Assembly: GCF_019424165.1 (NCBI RefSeq)
Contig: NZ_JAHZAA010000019.1
Coordinates: 22,773 to 45,298, forward strand
DNA length: 22,526 nt
Origin: Desulfovibrio sp.
GTDB taxonomy: Bacteria; Desulfobacterota; Desulfovibrionia; Desulfovibrionales; Desulfovibrionaceae
Reading direction: 5' to 3'
Shown here: positions 7,662 through 15,181 of the stretch, piece after piece
Layout of the letters: the number at the start of each line of letters is the position of its first letter
Numbering within the stretch: the first letter of the stretch is position 1
The notes under the pieces: model-generated
Seen by the model: only the letters and a program-made list of their open reading frames with translations
Databases searched by the model: none
What the model was told of the DNA's origin: nothing
Made by a program: the position numbers and the translations under genes

Positions 7662-8603
7662 GTTCTCTCCTGTAGTAAAAATGCAGCCCGGTAGTGTGTT
7701 CTGGGCTGATAAAACGTGTGCGCAACCGCGCTTTGCCGTGTGTACGGCCAAAGCCGCAAGGCAGATGCGCACATAAAATTGTGCTTTCGCAGCAACACCG
7801 GAACCGGCCGGAAGAACGTGAGCGAATTTTCTGGAGGCAATCGCTACCGCCCGGGGGCGGCATGATTGAAAACAGGAAGAAGGAGGCAGGCGGCAGCCAA
7901 CAAAAAAGATGTACAATCTCATGTTACAGTACCTGTCGCGACATGTTTTCCTGCGCAATGCGGCAGCGAGGCTGCGCGGGCAGTGAAAAAAATCGCAAGG
8001 CCAGGTATGTGCCGTCTGCTGTGTGGGCGTCAGGCGCAAAGGCTCCAACAGCTCACAAAGCATCTCTCCTGTAGGCAGAAGTTCCAGCAGTTTCCCGCTA
8101 CGCCTCTATAAAAGGCCGTATTCTGACTTGTTAGAGCCTAGTATATCTTCAGGATTTTTCAATAAAAATTTTTGAAGCGCTAAAAGTTATTGAATAAAGA
8201 ATTTCATATGTAAAGGCCGAACTGCCAATCGCACGGGTCATATCCTGCGGATGCGGGACCTGCTGCGCAACGTGCGCACTGTGATAACCACGTTACAATA
8301 AAACCCGTGCCGTACGGGTACGTGCTCGCTGTTTTTATTGGTCTGGCGGCGAGCCTGCTGGGAACTTTATTGCGCGGGTGGGTTGGTGCAACGGATGCCG
8401 CATGGCAACGCAGGCGGCCTGTCAGTATACGGGCTGTATTGACGCAGGTGGTAATCTGCGAGGGGGCGGAAGGCAGCCAGGCTCTCTGAGCAGCAGGGAG
8501 CGACAGGTGCGTTTGGGCGCTGACAGCATGTGGATAGTACCCAAAGGCGGCGGTTGTGAAGCGGCTGCCCCAGAGTGGCAGTGCGCACAGGCTCAGATGT
8601 GCA
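7662..8603. other. Long gene-free region upstream of the PHP gene
   Basis: About 940 bases with no convincing gene on either strand. Visible elements: an AT-rich block at 8140-8210 with a likely minus-strand promoter, and a 12-base direct repeat TCTCTCCTGTAG at about 7664 and 8064; on the minus strand this is the PHP gene's own ribosome-binding region and an extra copy 400 bases upstream. Small stems occur near 8240-8320. No known riboswitch signature was recognised. A possible small membrane ORF on + from GTG 8307 lacks a ribosome-binding site. Confidence 0.5.
8140..8168 (-). promoter_or_regulatory. Possible promoter for the PHP gene
   Basis: On the minus strand TATACT (8145-8140) is preceded at 17 bases by an A/T block (TTTTTA, 8168-8163), a strong -10 with a poor -35. 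An element with arms TTCAA and TTGAA (8158-8176) covers the -35, which could be a regulator site. If used, the leader before ATG 7661 would be about 470 bases. Confidence 0.35.
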
Positions 8604-8638
8604 AAAGAAAAAAGGTTACTGCCGAAACAGTAACCTTT
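8604..8638 (-). terminator. Terminator of tRNA-Thr
   Basis: On the minus strand AAAGGTTACTG (8638-8628) pairs with CAGTAACCTTT (8621-8611) over a 6-base loop, followed by a T-rich tail to 8604. It begins eight bases after the tRNA CCA end. Confidence 0.9.
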
Positions 8639-8645
8639 GATTTCA

Positions 8646-8721
<76 letters not shown>

Positions 8722-8737
8722 GTTGTAACGAAAAATG

Positions 8738-8766
8738 CTTTTAGCGCATACCTGCTTTATGGTCAA
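8738..8766 (-). promoter_or_regulatory. Promoter of tRNA-Thr
   Basis: On the minus strand TTGACC (8766-8761), a 17-base spacer, then TAAAAG (8743-8738). The predicted start is about ten bases before the tRNA 5' end at 8721, a normal layout for a tRNA promoter. Confidence 0.6.
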
Positions 8767-8792
8767 GCATTTTGTGCAGGATTTTTACATTT

Positions 8793-9437
8793 TTATGCAG
8801 ATTGCTCACTGTTGCCCGCGCCGGATGCAACCAGCAGCTTGTGTACCGCGCGAAAAACGGCCCGCCGCGCATGCGGTGCGCTGCCATCGGCCATTTCCTT
8901 GCGGGCTTTGAGCACCAGGCTGCGCAAGTCCTCGCCTGTGGCTTGTCCTTTGCGCGGGTTTTGCCCTGCGGGGGCAGGTTGAGCGCTGTCTGGGTCTGCC
9001 GGGTTTTCAGCCTGGGGCCGGGGCAGGGCATCCAGCAACTGATCAAGCTCGTCTGCCGGGGCGGAGAGCAGGCGATCGCGCCACTGTTCTGCCCGGTGCA
9101 GGGCTGCGGTGGCCGCCATGGAGCCAGCCTTGCGGCGTTCCAGGGCGTCACGCAGAGGGTCTACATCATCCATTTCGCGTATGAGACGGCCAATGAACTG
9201 CATCTGGCGGCGGCGGCCTTCATGATTGCGTATGCGGGCGTACAGGGCCAGGGCTTCCGTAAGGTCCGCAGACAGGTTCAGATCCTGCACTTCCTGCGGC
9301 GCAAGGCGGGCAAGTTCTTCACCCAGGGCCTGGAGAGCGTGGCTTTCGCGCTTTTTGGCCGAACGGCTGGGCTGCTCGAAGTCCTGTCCCTGGCCGTCGT
9401 CCTGGGCCTGCCATTGATACTGTTTTTTACGAGGCAT
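8793..9437 (-). CDS. darP: DarP/YjgA (DUF615) ribosome-associated maturation protein
   Basis: 214 residues. The YjgA/DarP family binds late 50S precursors and helps mature the peptidyl transferase region. Characteristic segments: SRSAKKRESHALQALGEELA near the start (family: K.E...L..LG..L), EALALYARIRNHEGRRRQMQ followed by FIGRLIREMDDVDPLRDAL (the hallmark 'eg.RRQ.qyIGk.mR..d...ir.aL'), and a C-terminal RSLVLKARKEMADGSAPHARR followed by AVFRAVHKLL. A low-complexity A/P/Q linker (about residues 143-165) is longer than in E. coli YjgA. Start ATG 9437 has AGGA seven bases upstream. It follows the prenyltransferase gene by 26 bases, so it is probably the last gene of the mog-ubiA-darP transcript. 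Confidence 0.9.
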   Translation of the reverse strand: MPRKKQYQWQAQDDGQGQDFEQPSRSAKKRESHALQALGEELARLAPQEVQDLNLSADLTEALALYARIRNHEGRRRQMQFIGRLIREMDDVDPLRDALERRKAGSMAATAALHRAEQWRDRLLSAPADELDQLLDALPRPQAENPADPDSAQPAPAGQNPRKGQATGEDLRSLVLKARKEMADGSAPHARRAVFRAVHKLLVASGAGNSEQSA

Positions 9438-9463
9438 GCAACATCCTGGGGCAATTGTATTTT

Positions 9464-10375
9464 TTAAAGGTAAATGCCAAGAATCACCCCGGCCAGCACC
9501 ACAGGAGAAATGATGCCGTTAAGGGTGAAAAAGGCCGTGTTTACGTGGCGCAGGTCTTGCGGGCGCATGAGCCTGTGCTCCACAAAAAGCATGATGGTAA
9601 TGCCCAGCCAGACCACATACCAGGGCCAGCTTAAACCGGCTGCAAAGCCTGACAGCAGCAGAAATATGGATGTCATGGCATGCGAAAAGGCCGCCAGAAC
9701 AAGTGCGGTTTCTGCGCCAAAGGTGGCCGGTATGGAGTGCAGCCCGAAAGCCGCGTCAAAGTCCAGATCCTGAAAGGCATAATACACGTCAAAGGCCGCC
9801 ACCCAAAAGGTAACGGCAAAAAACAGCAGTATGGGGGCCATGCCCAGGCTGCCGGGATCGACGGAAAGCCATCCGGCCAGCGGGGCAAGGCCGAGGGTAG
9901 CCCCCAGCCAGAAATGGCACAGGGGGGTGAAGCGCTTGAGCACACTGTAAATAGCCGAAAAAACGAGCGCAGGAACAGAAAGCCACAGGCAGACCTGATT
10001 GAGGCAGGCACAGGCAATGACAAAAATGACGGCCATAAGCCCGCAGAACGCCCATGTCTGTCTGGTGGAGATGACCCCGGTAACAAGGGGCCGGTTCTGG
10101 GTGCGCGGATTATCGCTGTCAAAAGGCAGGTCCACAATGCGGTTGAACGCCATTGCAAAAGACCGGGCCGCCACCATGGCGATGGTCAGAAATACCAGGC
10201 TCCACGCCGGGGGCATTCCCCGCGCGGCCAGAAAAGCCCCGGCCCAGGCGTACGGCAGGGCAAAAATCGAGTGTTCGATCTTGATCATCCGGCAGATATC
10301 CGAAAATTTGCCGAAAGGGGAGGACAGACGCCCCAGGTGCGGGCTTATCCGGCCAAGAGGATTTTGGAAACGCAT
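9464..10375 (-). CDS. ubiA: UbiA-family polyprenyltransferase (probable menaquinone pathway)
   Basis: 303 residues, an integral membrane enzyme that attaches a polyprenyl chain to an aromatic acid in quinone synthesis. Two aspartate motifs that bind Mg-diphosphate are visible: NRIVDLPFDSDNPRTQNRP (N78, D82, D86) and DVYYAFQDLDFD (D196, D203, D207). Around them are eight or nine hydrophobic helices. The start IKIEHSIFALPYAW is typical of 4-hydroxybenzoate-type and MqnP enzymes. ATG 10375 has AGGAG six bases upstream and gives a 29-residue leader before that conserved start. In an anaerobe that makes menaquinone by the futalosine route, MqnP is the more likely role than UbiA proper, but this is inference. 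It sits 146 bases after mog. Confidence 0.88.
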   Translation of the reverse strand: MRFQNPLGRISPHLGRLSSPFGKFSDICRMIKIEHSIFALPYAWAGAFLAARGMPPAWSLVFLTIAMVAARSFAMAFNRIVDLPFDSDNPRTQNRPLVTGVISTRQTWAFCGLMAVIFVIACACLNQVCLWLSVPALVFSAIYSVLKRFTPLCHFWLGATLGLAPLAGWLSVDPGSLGMAPILLFFAVTFWVAAFDVYYAFQDLDFDAAFGLHSIPATFGAETALVLAAFSHAMTSIFLLLSGFAAGLSWPWYVVWLGITIMLFVEHRLMRPQDLRHVNTAFFTLNGIISPVVLAGVILGIYL

Positions 10376-10521
10376 TTTTTCTCCTTACAACTGATCCTGA
10401 TCCGTACGAAAAATATTTTTGCCGATGTCCGTTACGCCGTGTCGCTTATACCCCGGCAACGCGCCGTTTCCGGTGGCGGGAATGCGGTGCTGCCTCAAGG
10501 CGGCTTTAGGGCAAAACCGGC

Positions 10522-11328
10522 CTAGCCGCCGCAGTCGGCGGGGTCGCCCTGAAGCTTGGCAAGAGCGTGGGGCAGGGCAGGCAGCACGGCTGCCAGGTTT
10601 TCCATAACGGCCTTGCGGCTGCCCGGCAGGTTTATGATAATGCTTTGCCCAAGCACGCCGGCGGCGGCCCGTGATATAACGGCGTGCGGCGTTTTTGCCA
10701 GACTGGCCGCAAGCATGGCCTGGCTGAAGCCGGGCAGGCTGATATCCAGCAGAGCCTCTGTAACCTGGGGCGTGATGTCCCGGGGGGAAAGGCCCGTGCC
10801 GCCCGTGGTGCAAATGAGATCATAGCCCTGGCTCAGGGCAAGTTCCGTCAGCAGGGCGCGCAGCGGGGCCGCTTCGTCCGGCAGCATAAAACCCTGGCTG
10901 TGGCACAGGGGCATGGCGGCAGCGACAGCACCGGCAATGGCCGGGCCGCTCATATCCTCACGCATGCCGCGCGAGCCTTTGTCTGAAAGGGTGACCCAGG
11001 CGAGACTGTAGCCCTTTTTGCGGGCGGTCATCTCCAGCGGTCCTTCGGGCAGGTCGGTAAGGGCCGTCAGCAGAAGGCAGTGAGCCGCATGGCTGACAGC
11101 GCCGTTGCGCGTGTCAGGGGCGGGCAGCCACATGCGGCCGGTCACCTTGAGCAGGGGGGTGCCGCAGGCTCCGCAAAAGGTTGTGCCCACAGGCAATGCG
11201 GGCAGAGCCCATTGCTCTGGAGTCATAAGGCCGTGCCACGGAAAATGTTTTTCAAGAGGCATGCCCTCCGGCAGGAGCGGCAGACACTGGCCCTTTTGGC
11301 AGGCGCGCACATGCAGCAGAATGTTCAT
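10522..11328 (-). CDS. mog: MogA/MoaB-type molybdopterin adenylyltransferase with Cys-bearing N-terminal extension
   Basis: 268 residues. Residues about 107-262 are a MoCF-binding domain: WVTLSDKGSRGMREDMSGP, LICTTGGTGLSPRDITPQVT and IINLPGSRKAVMENL are the family's substrate and nucleotide motifs, all intact. This domain adenylylates molybdopterin (MogA) before Mo or W insertion. The first ~100 residues are an extra module with C10, C15 and CGAC (C52, C55), spaced like a zinc site; its role is unknown. ATG 11328 is preferred because GGAG lies seven bases before it; the ATG two codons upstream (11334) is only one base from the same GGAG. It has its own predicted promoter at 11384-11412 and probably leads a transcript with ubiA and darP. 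Confidence 0.85.
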   Translation of the reverse strand: MNILLHVRACQKGQCLPLLPEGMPLEKHFPWHGLMTPEQWALPALPVGTTFCGACGTPLLKVTGRMWLPAPDTRNGAVSHAAHCLLLTALTDLPEGPLEMTARKKGYSLAWVTLSDKGSRGMREDMSGPAIAGAVAAAMPLCHSQGFMLPDEAAPLRALLTELALSQGYDLICTTGGTGLSPRDITPQVTEALLDISLPGFSQAMLAASLAKTPHAVISRAAAGVLGQSIIINLPGSRKAVMENLAAVLPALPHALAKLQGDPADCGG

Positions 11329-11383
11329 AAACATGCTCCGGAAAAATCGCTGGCGGGTGTCGGATTTGTGAAAATAATAGAAT

Positions 11384-11413
11384 ATTGTAGCCGCAAGCGC
11401 GATGGGTTACAAG
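11384..11413. promoter_or_regulatory. Overlapping divergent promoters for mog (-) and queF (+)
   Basis: On the minus strand TTGTAA (11412-11407), 17 bases, TACAAT (11389-11384). The same bases read on the plus strand give TTGTAG (11385-11390), 17 bases, TACAAG (11408-11413). The minus reading is the better match; the plus one is plausible for queF. If both are used, the two polymerases compete for one site. Confidence 0.45.
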
Positions 11414-11420
11414 TCCAATA

Positions 11421-11453
11421 CGCGCCCGCGTCTGCCCGGTCCGGCCGGGCGCG
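11421..11453 (+). promoter_or_regulatory. GC-rich hairpin pair in the queF leader
   Basis: CGCGCCCG (11421-11428) can pair with CGGGCGCG (11446-11453); alternatively GCCCGG (11434-11439) pairs with CCGGGC (11445-11450). The two share the right arm and exclude each other. No preQ1 riboswitch consensus was recognised, so a regulatory role is only possible. Confidence 0.25.
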
Positions 11454-11480
11454 GAGCATATTTTTCAAGGAGTTTCAGTT

Positions 11481-11984
11481 ATGACCACTCGCAGCCAGGA
11501 TCAGACCCAGGACCTCAAGGTTCTCGGCACAGGCCGCCTCACCTCCCCCGAAGGAGGCCCCAGCGTAGCCCTGCTGGAGGCTTTTCCCAACTGTTTTCCG
11601 CAACGGCCCTATGTAATCAGCATCAGCTTTCCCGAATTTACATCGCTCTGCCCGGTGACCGGTCAGCCCGACTGCGGGACCATAACCGTTGAATACATTC
11701 CGGACGAACTGTGTGTGGAATCCAAAAGTTTCAAACTGTATATGTTTGCTTTTCGCAATCATCAGTCTTTTATGGAAACCATTACCAACAATGTGCTGGA
11801 AGATTTGCAGACGCTGCTCAACCCCTGCTGGTGCCGGGTCAAGGGCCTGTTCGCGCCGCGCGGCGGTACGCGTATTCATGTTTTTGCCGAGGCCTTCAAG
11901 GACGGCATGCCCGAAGAGCAGAGCGCTCTTGTGCGTGAAACCGTTCGTTCCTGGAAGTCTGAACCGGACCCGCACCGGCCGTAA
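11481..11984 (+). CDS. queF: QueF, NADPH-dependent preQ0 reductase (short type)
   Basis: 167 residues, the unimodular QueF type. It reduces the nitrile preQ0 to the amine preQ1 in queuosine synthesis for tRNA. Seen: FPEFTSLCPVTGQPDCGTI with the nucleophile C57 and the acid D64, the QueF signature ESKSFKLYMFAF (E80-F91), then RNHQSFMET, and FAPRGGTRI. Ungapped comparison with my recollection of the B. subtilis protein puts M98 where that enzyme has its conserved active-site histidine, next to E99, which is kept. AAGGAG lies eight bases before ATG 11481. It is first in a plus-strand series with murJ, 84 bases downstream. Confidence 0.92.
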   Translation: MTTRSQDQTQDLKVLGTGRLTSPEGGPSVALLEAFPNCFPQRPYVISISFPEFTSLCPVTGQPDCGTITVEYIPDELCVESKSFKLYMFAFRNHQSFMETITNNVLEDLQTLLNPCWCRVKGLFAPRGGTRIHVFAEAFKDGMPEEQSALVRETVRSWKSEPDPHRP

Positions 11985-12068
11985 GCGCAACCGCGCCGCC
12001 TGATCTTGTTCGGACGGCGCGGATTTGCCCGGATTTGCGCCGGAAAGCCCGGCCCATTCCTGATAGCC

Positions 12069-13859
12069 ATGAGCAAAAACTGCCGGCAGCAAAACGCGGC
12101 CCCGTCAGGTGGCCTTGCCCGCACTGCGGCCCTTTTGGGCGGCTTTGCTCTTTTTTCGCGCCTGCTCGGCCTTGCTCGCGATATGGGCATGGCCTGGCTT
12201 TTGGGCGGCGGTGCCGCAGCGGATGCGCTGGTGGCGGCCATGCGCCTGCCGCATGTGTTGCGGCGGCTGCTTGGCGAAGGCTCCCTGTCAATGACACTGA
12301 CAGCCAGTCTTGTACGTTTGCGGCTTGGCGGGGGCCGCGTCCCGAATGGGGCGGGTGGTCCGGATGGACCGTATGGACCGTATGGATCGGATGGGCCAAC
12401 CGGGGAAAAAAATACAGCCATGGGGCTTTTGGCCCGCGCGCTCTCATTGCGGCTCGGCCTTGTGCTGGTCCTGTTTACCCTGGTGGGCCTTGCGGCAGCG
12501 CCCTGGCTTGCAAAGGCGCTGGCCCCGGGCTTCAGCGGTGCTGAACTGGAGCGCACGGTTTTTCTTTTACGCCTCTGCCTGCCCTACGTGCTTGCGGCGG
12601 GCATGGCGGCGCTGGGTATGGCCCTGCTGCACAGCATGGGCATATTCTGGCTTCCGGCGCTTTCTCCAGCCCTGTTCAACATGGTTATGCTGCTGGCTGC
12701 GGGGGCTGCGGCCCTGGGTTTTTTCCCTCCTGCCCCTGCCCTTGCCGCAGGCATGCTGTGCGGGGGGATTGCGCAGTGGCTGGCCCAGTGGCTGGCCGTG
12801 CGGCGGCTTTTGCCCGGAAGCTTCATGAAAGCGCCGCAGAGCCCGCCAGAACATGCGCTTGGGCAGGTGCATGCCCTTGGCACAGGCGCGGAAAACACAC
12901 GGGCGGTCAACAGGGCCGCCTGGCGCTGTTTGCGGCTTCTGCCCGGCGGTGTGCTTGGGGCTGCGGCTCCGCAGCTTGCCATGCTGGCGGCCATGGCGCT
13001 GGCCTCCGGCCTGGGACAGGGGCAGGTGGCGGCGCTGTATTATGCCGAGCGCCTGCTGGAACTGCCATTGGGGCTTGTGGGCGTCTGTCTGGGGATGGCC
13101 AGTCTGCCTGCTTTGAGCCGTCTGGCTGCTGAGGGAGATTTCAGCCGGTTCGGACAGCATCTTTCGACGGCCCTGCGCCTGACCCTTATGCTCAGCCTGC
13201 CCGCAGCCGCAGGCTTGGCGGCCTTGGGGCCGCAACTGGTGGAAGGTCTGCTGGGCCACGGGGCCTTTGACCGTCAGGCTTCGCTGGAAACCGGCCTGGC
13301 CCTGCTGGCCTACGTGCCGGGGCTGCCCGCTTTTGCCTGCAACCGCTCGTTGCTGGCGGCCTGCAACGCCCTGGGGCTTGTGCGCCACACAGCCATGAGC
13401 GCCCTCTGGACCGTTGGGGGAACCCTGGTCGCCGGACTGGCGCTGACACGTATGCTCGGGCCGGAGTATTCGGTGCTGGCCCCGGCTCTGGCGGTGAGCT
13501 GCGGTCTTTGGCTACAATGTGTTCTGCTGTTGCGCCTGCTTGGCAAAACGCTGCCGGAAGACGGCGTTTGCCTATCCGCCGGGCGTAAGGGCTTTTGGCC
13601 CGGCCTGCCGCTCTGGCTGCCCGCTCCGCCGGTCGTGGGACGACACGTGCTTGCCGGGGGGCTGACCGGCCTTGCGGCCAATGCCCTGTTGCGCCTGTGC
13701 GCGCCGTGGGGGGTGTGGCCGTCCCTGCTGGCGGGCATTGCCGGTGGGGTTGCCGTATGGGCGCTGGTGCTGCTGATTCTGCGTGATCCGGATATGCTTC
13801 TTCTTGCCGGGCGCTTGCGCAAGAAGCCGCGTGGTCCTATAGTTGATGGCAGTGCCTGA
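12069..13859 (+). CDS. murJ: MurJ/MviN lipid II flippase
   Basis: 596 residues, a multi-pass inner-membrane protein that flips lipid II for peptidoglycan synthesis. The N-terminal signature is clear: LFSRLLGLARDMGMAWLLG, then ADALVAAMRLPHVLRRLLGEG, which keeps the essential R37, D52, R65/R66 and E70 equivalents. About a dozen further hydrophobic helices follow. It is longer than the E. coli protein (511) because of an insert in the loop near residues 87-117 that contains a Gly-Pro-Tyr repeat, and longer later loops. ATG 12069 is chosen because it fits the conserved start; its Shine-Dalgarno is poor and an in-frame TTG at 12006 is possible but less likely. Likely co-transcribed with queF. Confidence 0.9.
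   Translation: MSKNCRQQNAAPSGGLARTAALLGGFALFSRLLGLARDMGMAWLLGGGAAADALVAAMRLPHVLRRLLGEGSLSMTLTASLVRLRLGGGRVPNGAGGPDGPYGPYGSDGPTGEKNTAMGLLARALSLRLGLVLVLFTLVGLAAAPWLAKALAPGFSGAELERTVFLLRLCLPYVLAAGMAALGMALLHSMGIFWLPALSPALFNMVMLLAAGAAALGFFPPAPALAAGMLCGGIAQWLAQWLAVRRLLPGSFMKAPQSPPEHALGQVHALGTGAENTRAVNRAAWRCLRLLPGGVLGAAAPQLAMLAAMALASGLGQGQVAALYYAERLLELPLGLVGVCLGMASLPALSRLAAEGDFSRFGQHLSTALRLTLMLSLPAAAGLAALGPQLVEGLLGHGAFDRQASLETGLALLAYVPGLPAFACNRSLLAACNALGLVRHTAMSALWTVGGTLVAGLALTRMLGPEYSVLAPALAVSCGLWLQCVLLLRLLGKTLPEDGVCLSAGRKGFWPGLPLWLPAPPVVGRHVLAGGLTGLAANALLRLCAPWGVWPSLLAGIAGGVAVWALVLLILRDPDMLLLAGRLRKKPRGPIVDGSA
12357..12401 (+). repeat. 9-bp tandem repeat inside murJ
   Basis: Five consecutive 9-base units: GGTCCGGAT, GGACCGTAT, GGACCGTAT, GGATCGGAT, GGGCCAACC. 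The second and third are identical. They are in frame and encode GPDGPYGPYGSDGPT in a loop of MurJ, so unit gain or loss would keep the frame. Confidence 0.85.
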
Positions 13860-13880
13860 GGAAGCGCAAGGATTGCCCGC

Positions 13881-14966
13881 ATGAAAAAAAATTTTTCGCT
13901 GAATCTACGGATCACGCCCGGACGCGCGGCTCTGGCCATATGGGCTTCGGGCCTGCTGCTGCTCGCGTTGTGCTCGTTATGGGCCATGCGCGAAGACAGT
14001 GAGGCGGCGCGTGAACGTCTTGCCGTGCAGGCCCGCAATACCGCGGTGCAGCTTTCTGCCCTGCTGGCCGTTCCGGCATGGGATGTGGACGAACTGGCGG
14101 CCCGCACCATCGTCATGGCCGCTATGGAAGATGAGCGCATTTATGCTGTCAAGGTACAGACGCCGCAGGGCATGCTTGAAGGACAACGGCGCAATTATCA
14201 GTGGGAGCCTGTACCCTGGGATGACGAAATGGCCGAAGATGCCGTGGCGGGGCTGAGCCCTCTACGGGTGGAAGGCCGCCCAGTGGGTACGGTGCAGGTT
14301 TACGTTGCCCCGCGCGTGAGCCAGGAGGAAACAGCCCTTGCCGCGCGGCGGGAACTGTGGCGTTTTGCCCTGAGCAGCATACTCTGGACAGCGGCCCTGG
14401 CCGTGGTATTCAGGTTGCGCCGGGGCCGCGGGGCAGAGACCGTGCATGTGGCGGATATGTCCCCCGTGCCTCCTGTGTCCGCCGAAGCGGAAACGGCGCA
14501 AGCCGATGCTGTGTTTGCCGGGTCGCAGCGCGTATTGTCCGGTACAGCGGGACGGGCTGGAGCCTGCCCCTGTGATACAGACAGGCCCACGCCCGAAAAC
14601 GGAAATGACGAAGGCCTTGAAGGCCTGCTGCCCAATGCTGCGGGCGAGATTGTCAGCCCGGTGCTCGGTCTGGCCTTTATGCGCAGGCATGATCATGTAT
14701 GGCAGGTTACCGCCGGGCTGTTCCGCCATTGTTTTGCCCATGCGCCGGGCCTCATGAGCCGCCTTTATGAAACGGGCGACAGCACTTCGCTGTGCCGCCT
14801 GGGTTATCTGCTGGAAAAGGCGGCTCCCTGTCTTGGTGCAGAGCGGCTGGCCGGCGCGGCCAAGAACATGCAGACAGCCCTGCACGGGCCTGACGGGCTA
14901 CGCGCAACGCTGGCTGTGGAAGAATGCGTTCTGGCTCTTGATGAAGTGCTGGACAGCCTGCGATAA
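13881..14966 (+). CDS. Two-TM membrane protein with Hpt-like C-terminal domain, function unknown
   Basis: 361 residues. A helix at about 16-36 (AALAIWASGLLLLALCSLWA), a periplasmic part of some 115 residues with an early VPAWDVDELAARTIV stretch as seen in sensor-type periplasmic domains, and a second helix at about 157-177. A low-complexity linker to about 250 leads to a helical end (about 265-361) that resembles histidine phosphotransfer domains. In the best self-made alignment to the Hpt motif, YLLEKAAPCLGA (309-320), a tyrosine stands where the phosphorylated histidine should be. AAGGA lies eight bases before ATG 13881. It sits 21 bases after murJ and is probably in the same transcript. 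Domain calls are tentative; no kinase domain is present. Confidence 0.75.
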   Translation: MKKNFSLNLRITPGRAALAIWASGLLLLALCSLWAMREDSEAARERLAVQARNTAVQLSALLAVPAWDVDELAARTIVMAAMEDERIYAVKVQTPQGMLEGQRRNYQWEPVPWDDEMAEDAVAGLSPLRVEGRPVGTVQVYVAPRVSQEETALAARRELWRFALSSILWTAALAVVFRLRRGRGAETVHVADMSPVPPVSAEAETAQADAVFAGSQRVLSGTAGRAGACPCDTDRPTPENGNDEGLEGLLPNAAGEIVSPVLGLAFMRRHDHVWQVTAGLFRHCFAHAPGLMSRLYETGDSTSLCRLGYLLEKAAPCLGAERLAGAAKNMQTALHGPDGLRATLAVEECVLALDEVLDSLR

Positions 14967-14989
14967 GCAATTTCAAAGAGACACGGTTT

Positions 14990-15008
14990 GGCAAAAGCCT
15001 CTTTTGCC
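14990..15008 (+). other. Perfect hairpin after the Hpt-like gene
   Basis: GGCAAAAG (14990-14997) pairs with CTTTTGCC (15001-15008) over a CCT loop. No T-tail follows on either strand, so it is not a standard terminator; it may mark an mRNA end or processing site before ftsY. Confidence 0.35.
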
Positions 15009-15181
15009 CGATTGCGCAGGAAAATTTTTGAGGGCCTGTTGCTGCGTTGTGACGCGGCAGGGGTAACGTGCGTTTTGTTGAAGGTTTGCACCGTGCGCCC
15101 ATAGCATTTGGCGGCCATGAAGCCGGGGTTTCGGGCCTGCACCGGTTTTTGTTTTGCGGTACGAGTCAAGAAGGAGAAGGA

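Noticed and set aside
6057..7694. 545-codon plus-strand frame opposite the PHP gene
   Set aside because: It is the antisense shadow of a gene with complete motifs; the translation has no recognisable domain.
7662..8063. N-terminal extension of the PHP protein to ATG 8063
   Set aside because: The extension is Cys/Arg/Pro-rich and not protein-like, and it would bury the Tat signal. ATG 7661 has a proper ribosome-binding site and starts the Tat motif.
8307..8489. 60-codon plus-strand frame with one hydrophobic segment (YVLAVFIGLAASLLGTLL)
   Set aside because: It starts at GTG without a ribosome-binding site, has weaker third-position GC than the real genes, and has no partner gene. It could be a small membrane protein but the support is too thin.
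11385..11480. preQ1 riboswitch before queF
   Set aside because: Checked because queF genes are often under preQ1 control. The A-rich tail and conserved loop motifs of class I, and the class II pattern, were not found.
12006..12068. Earlier TTG start for murJ
   Set aside because: The 21 extra residues do not fit the conserved MurJ start and there is no ribosome-binding site.
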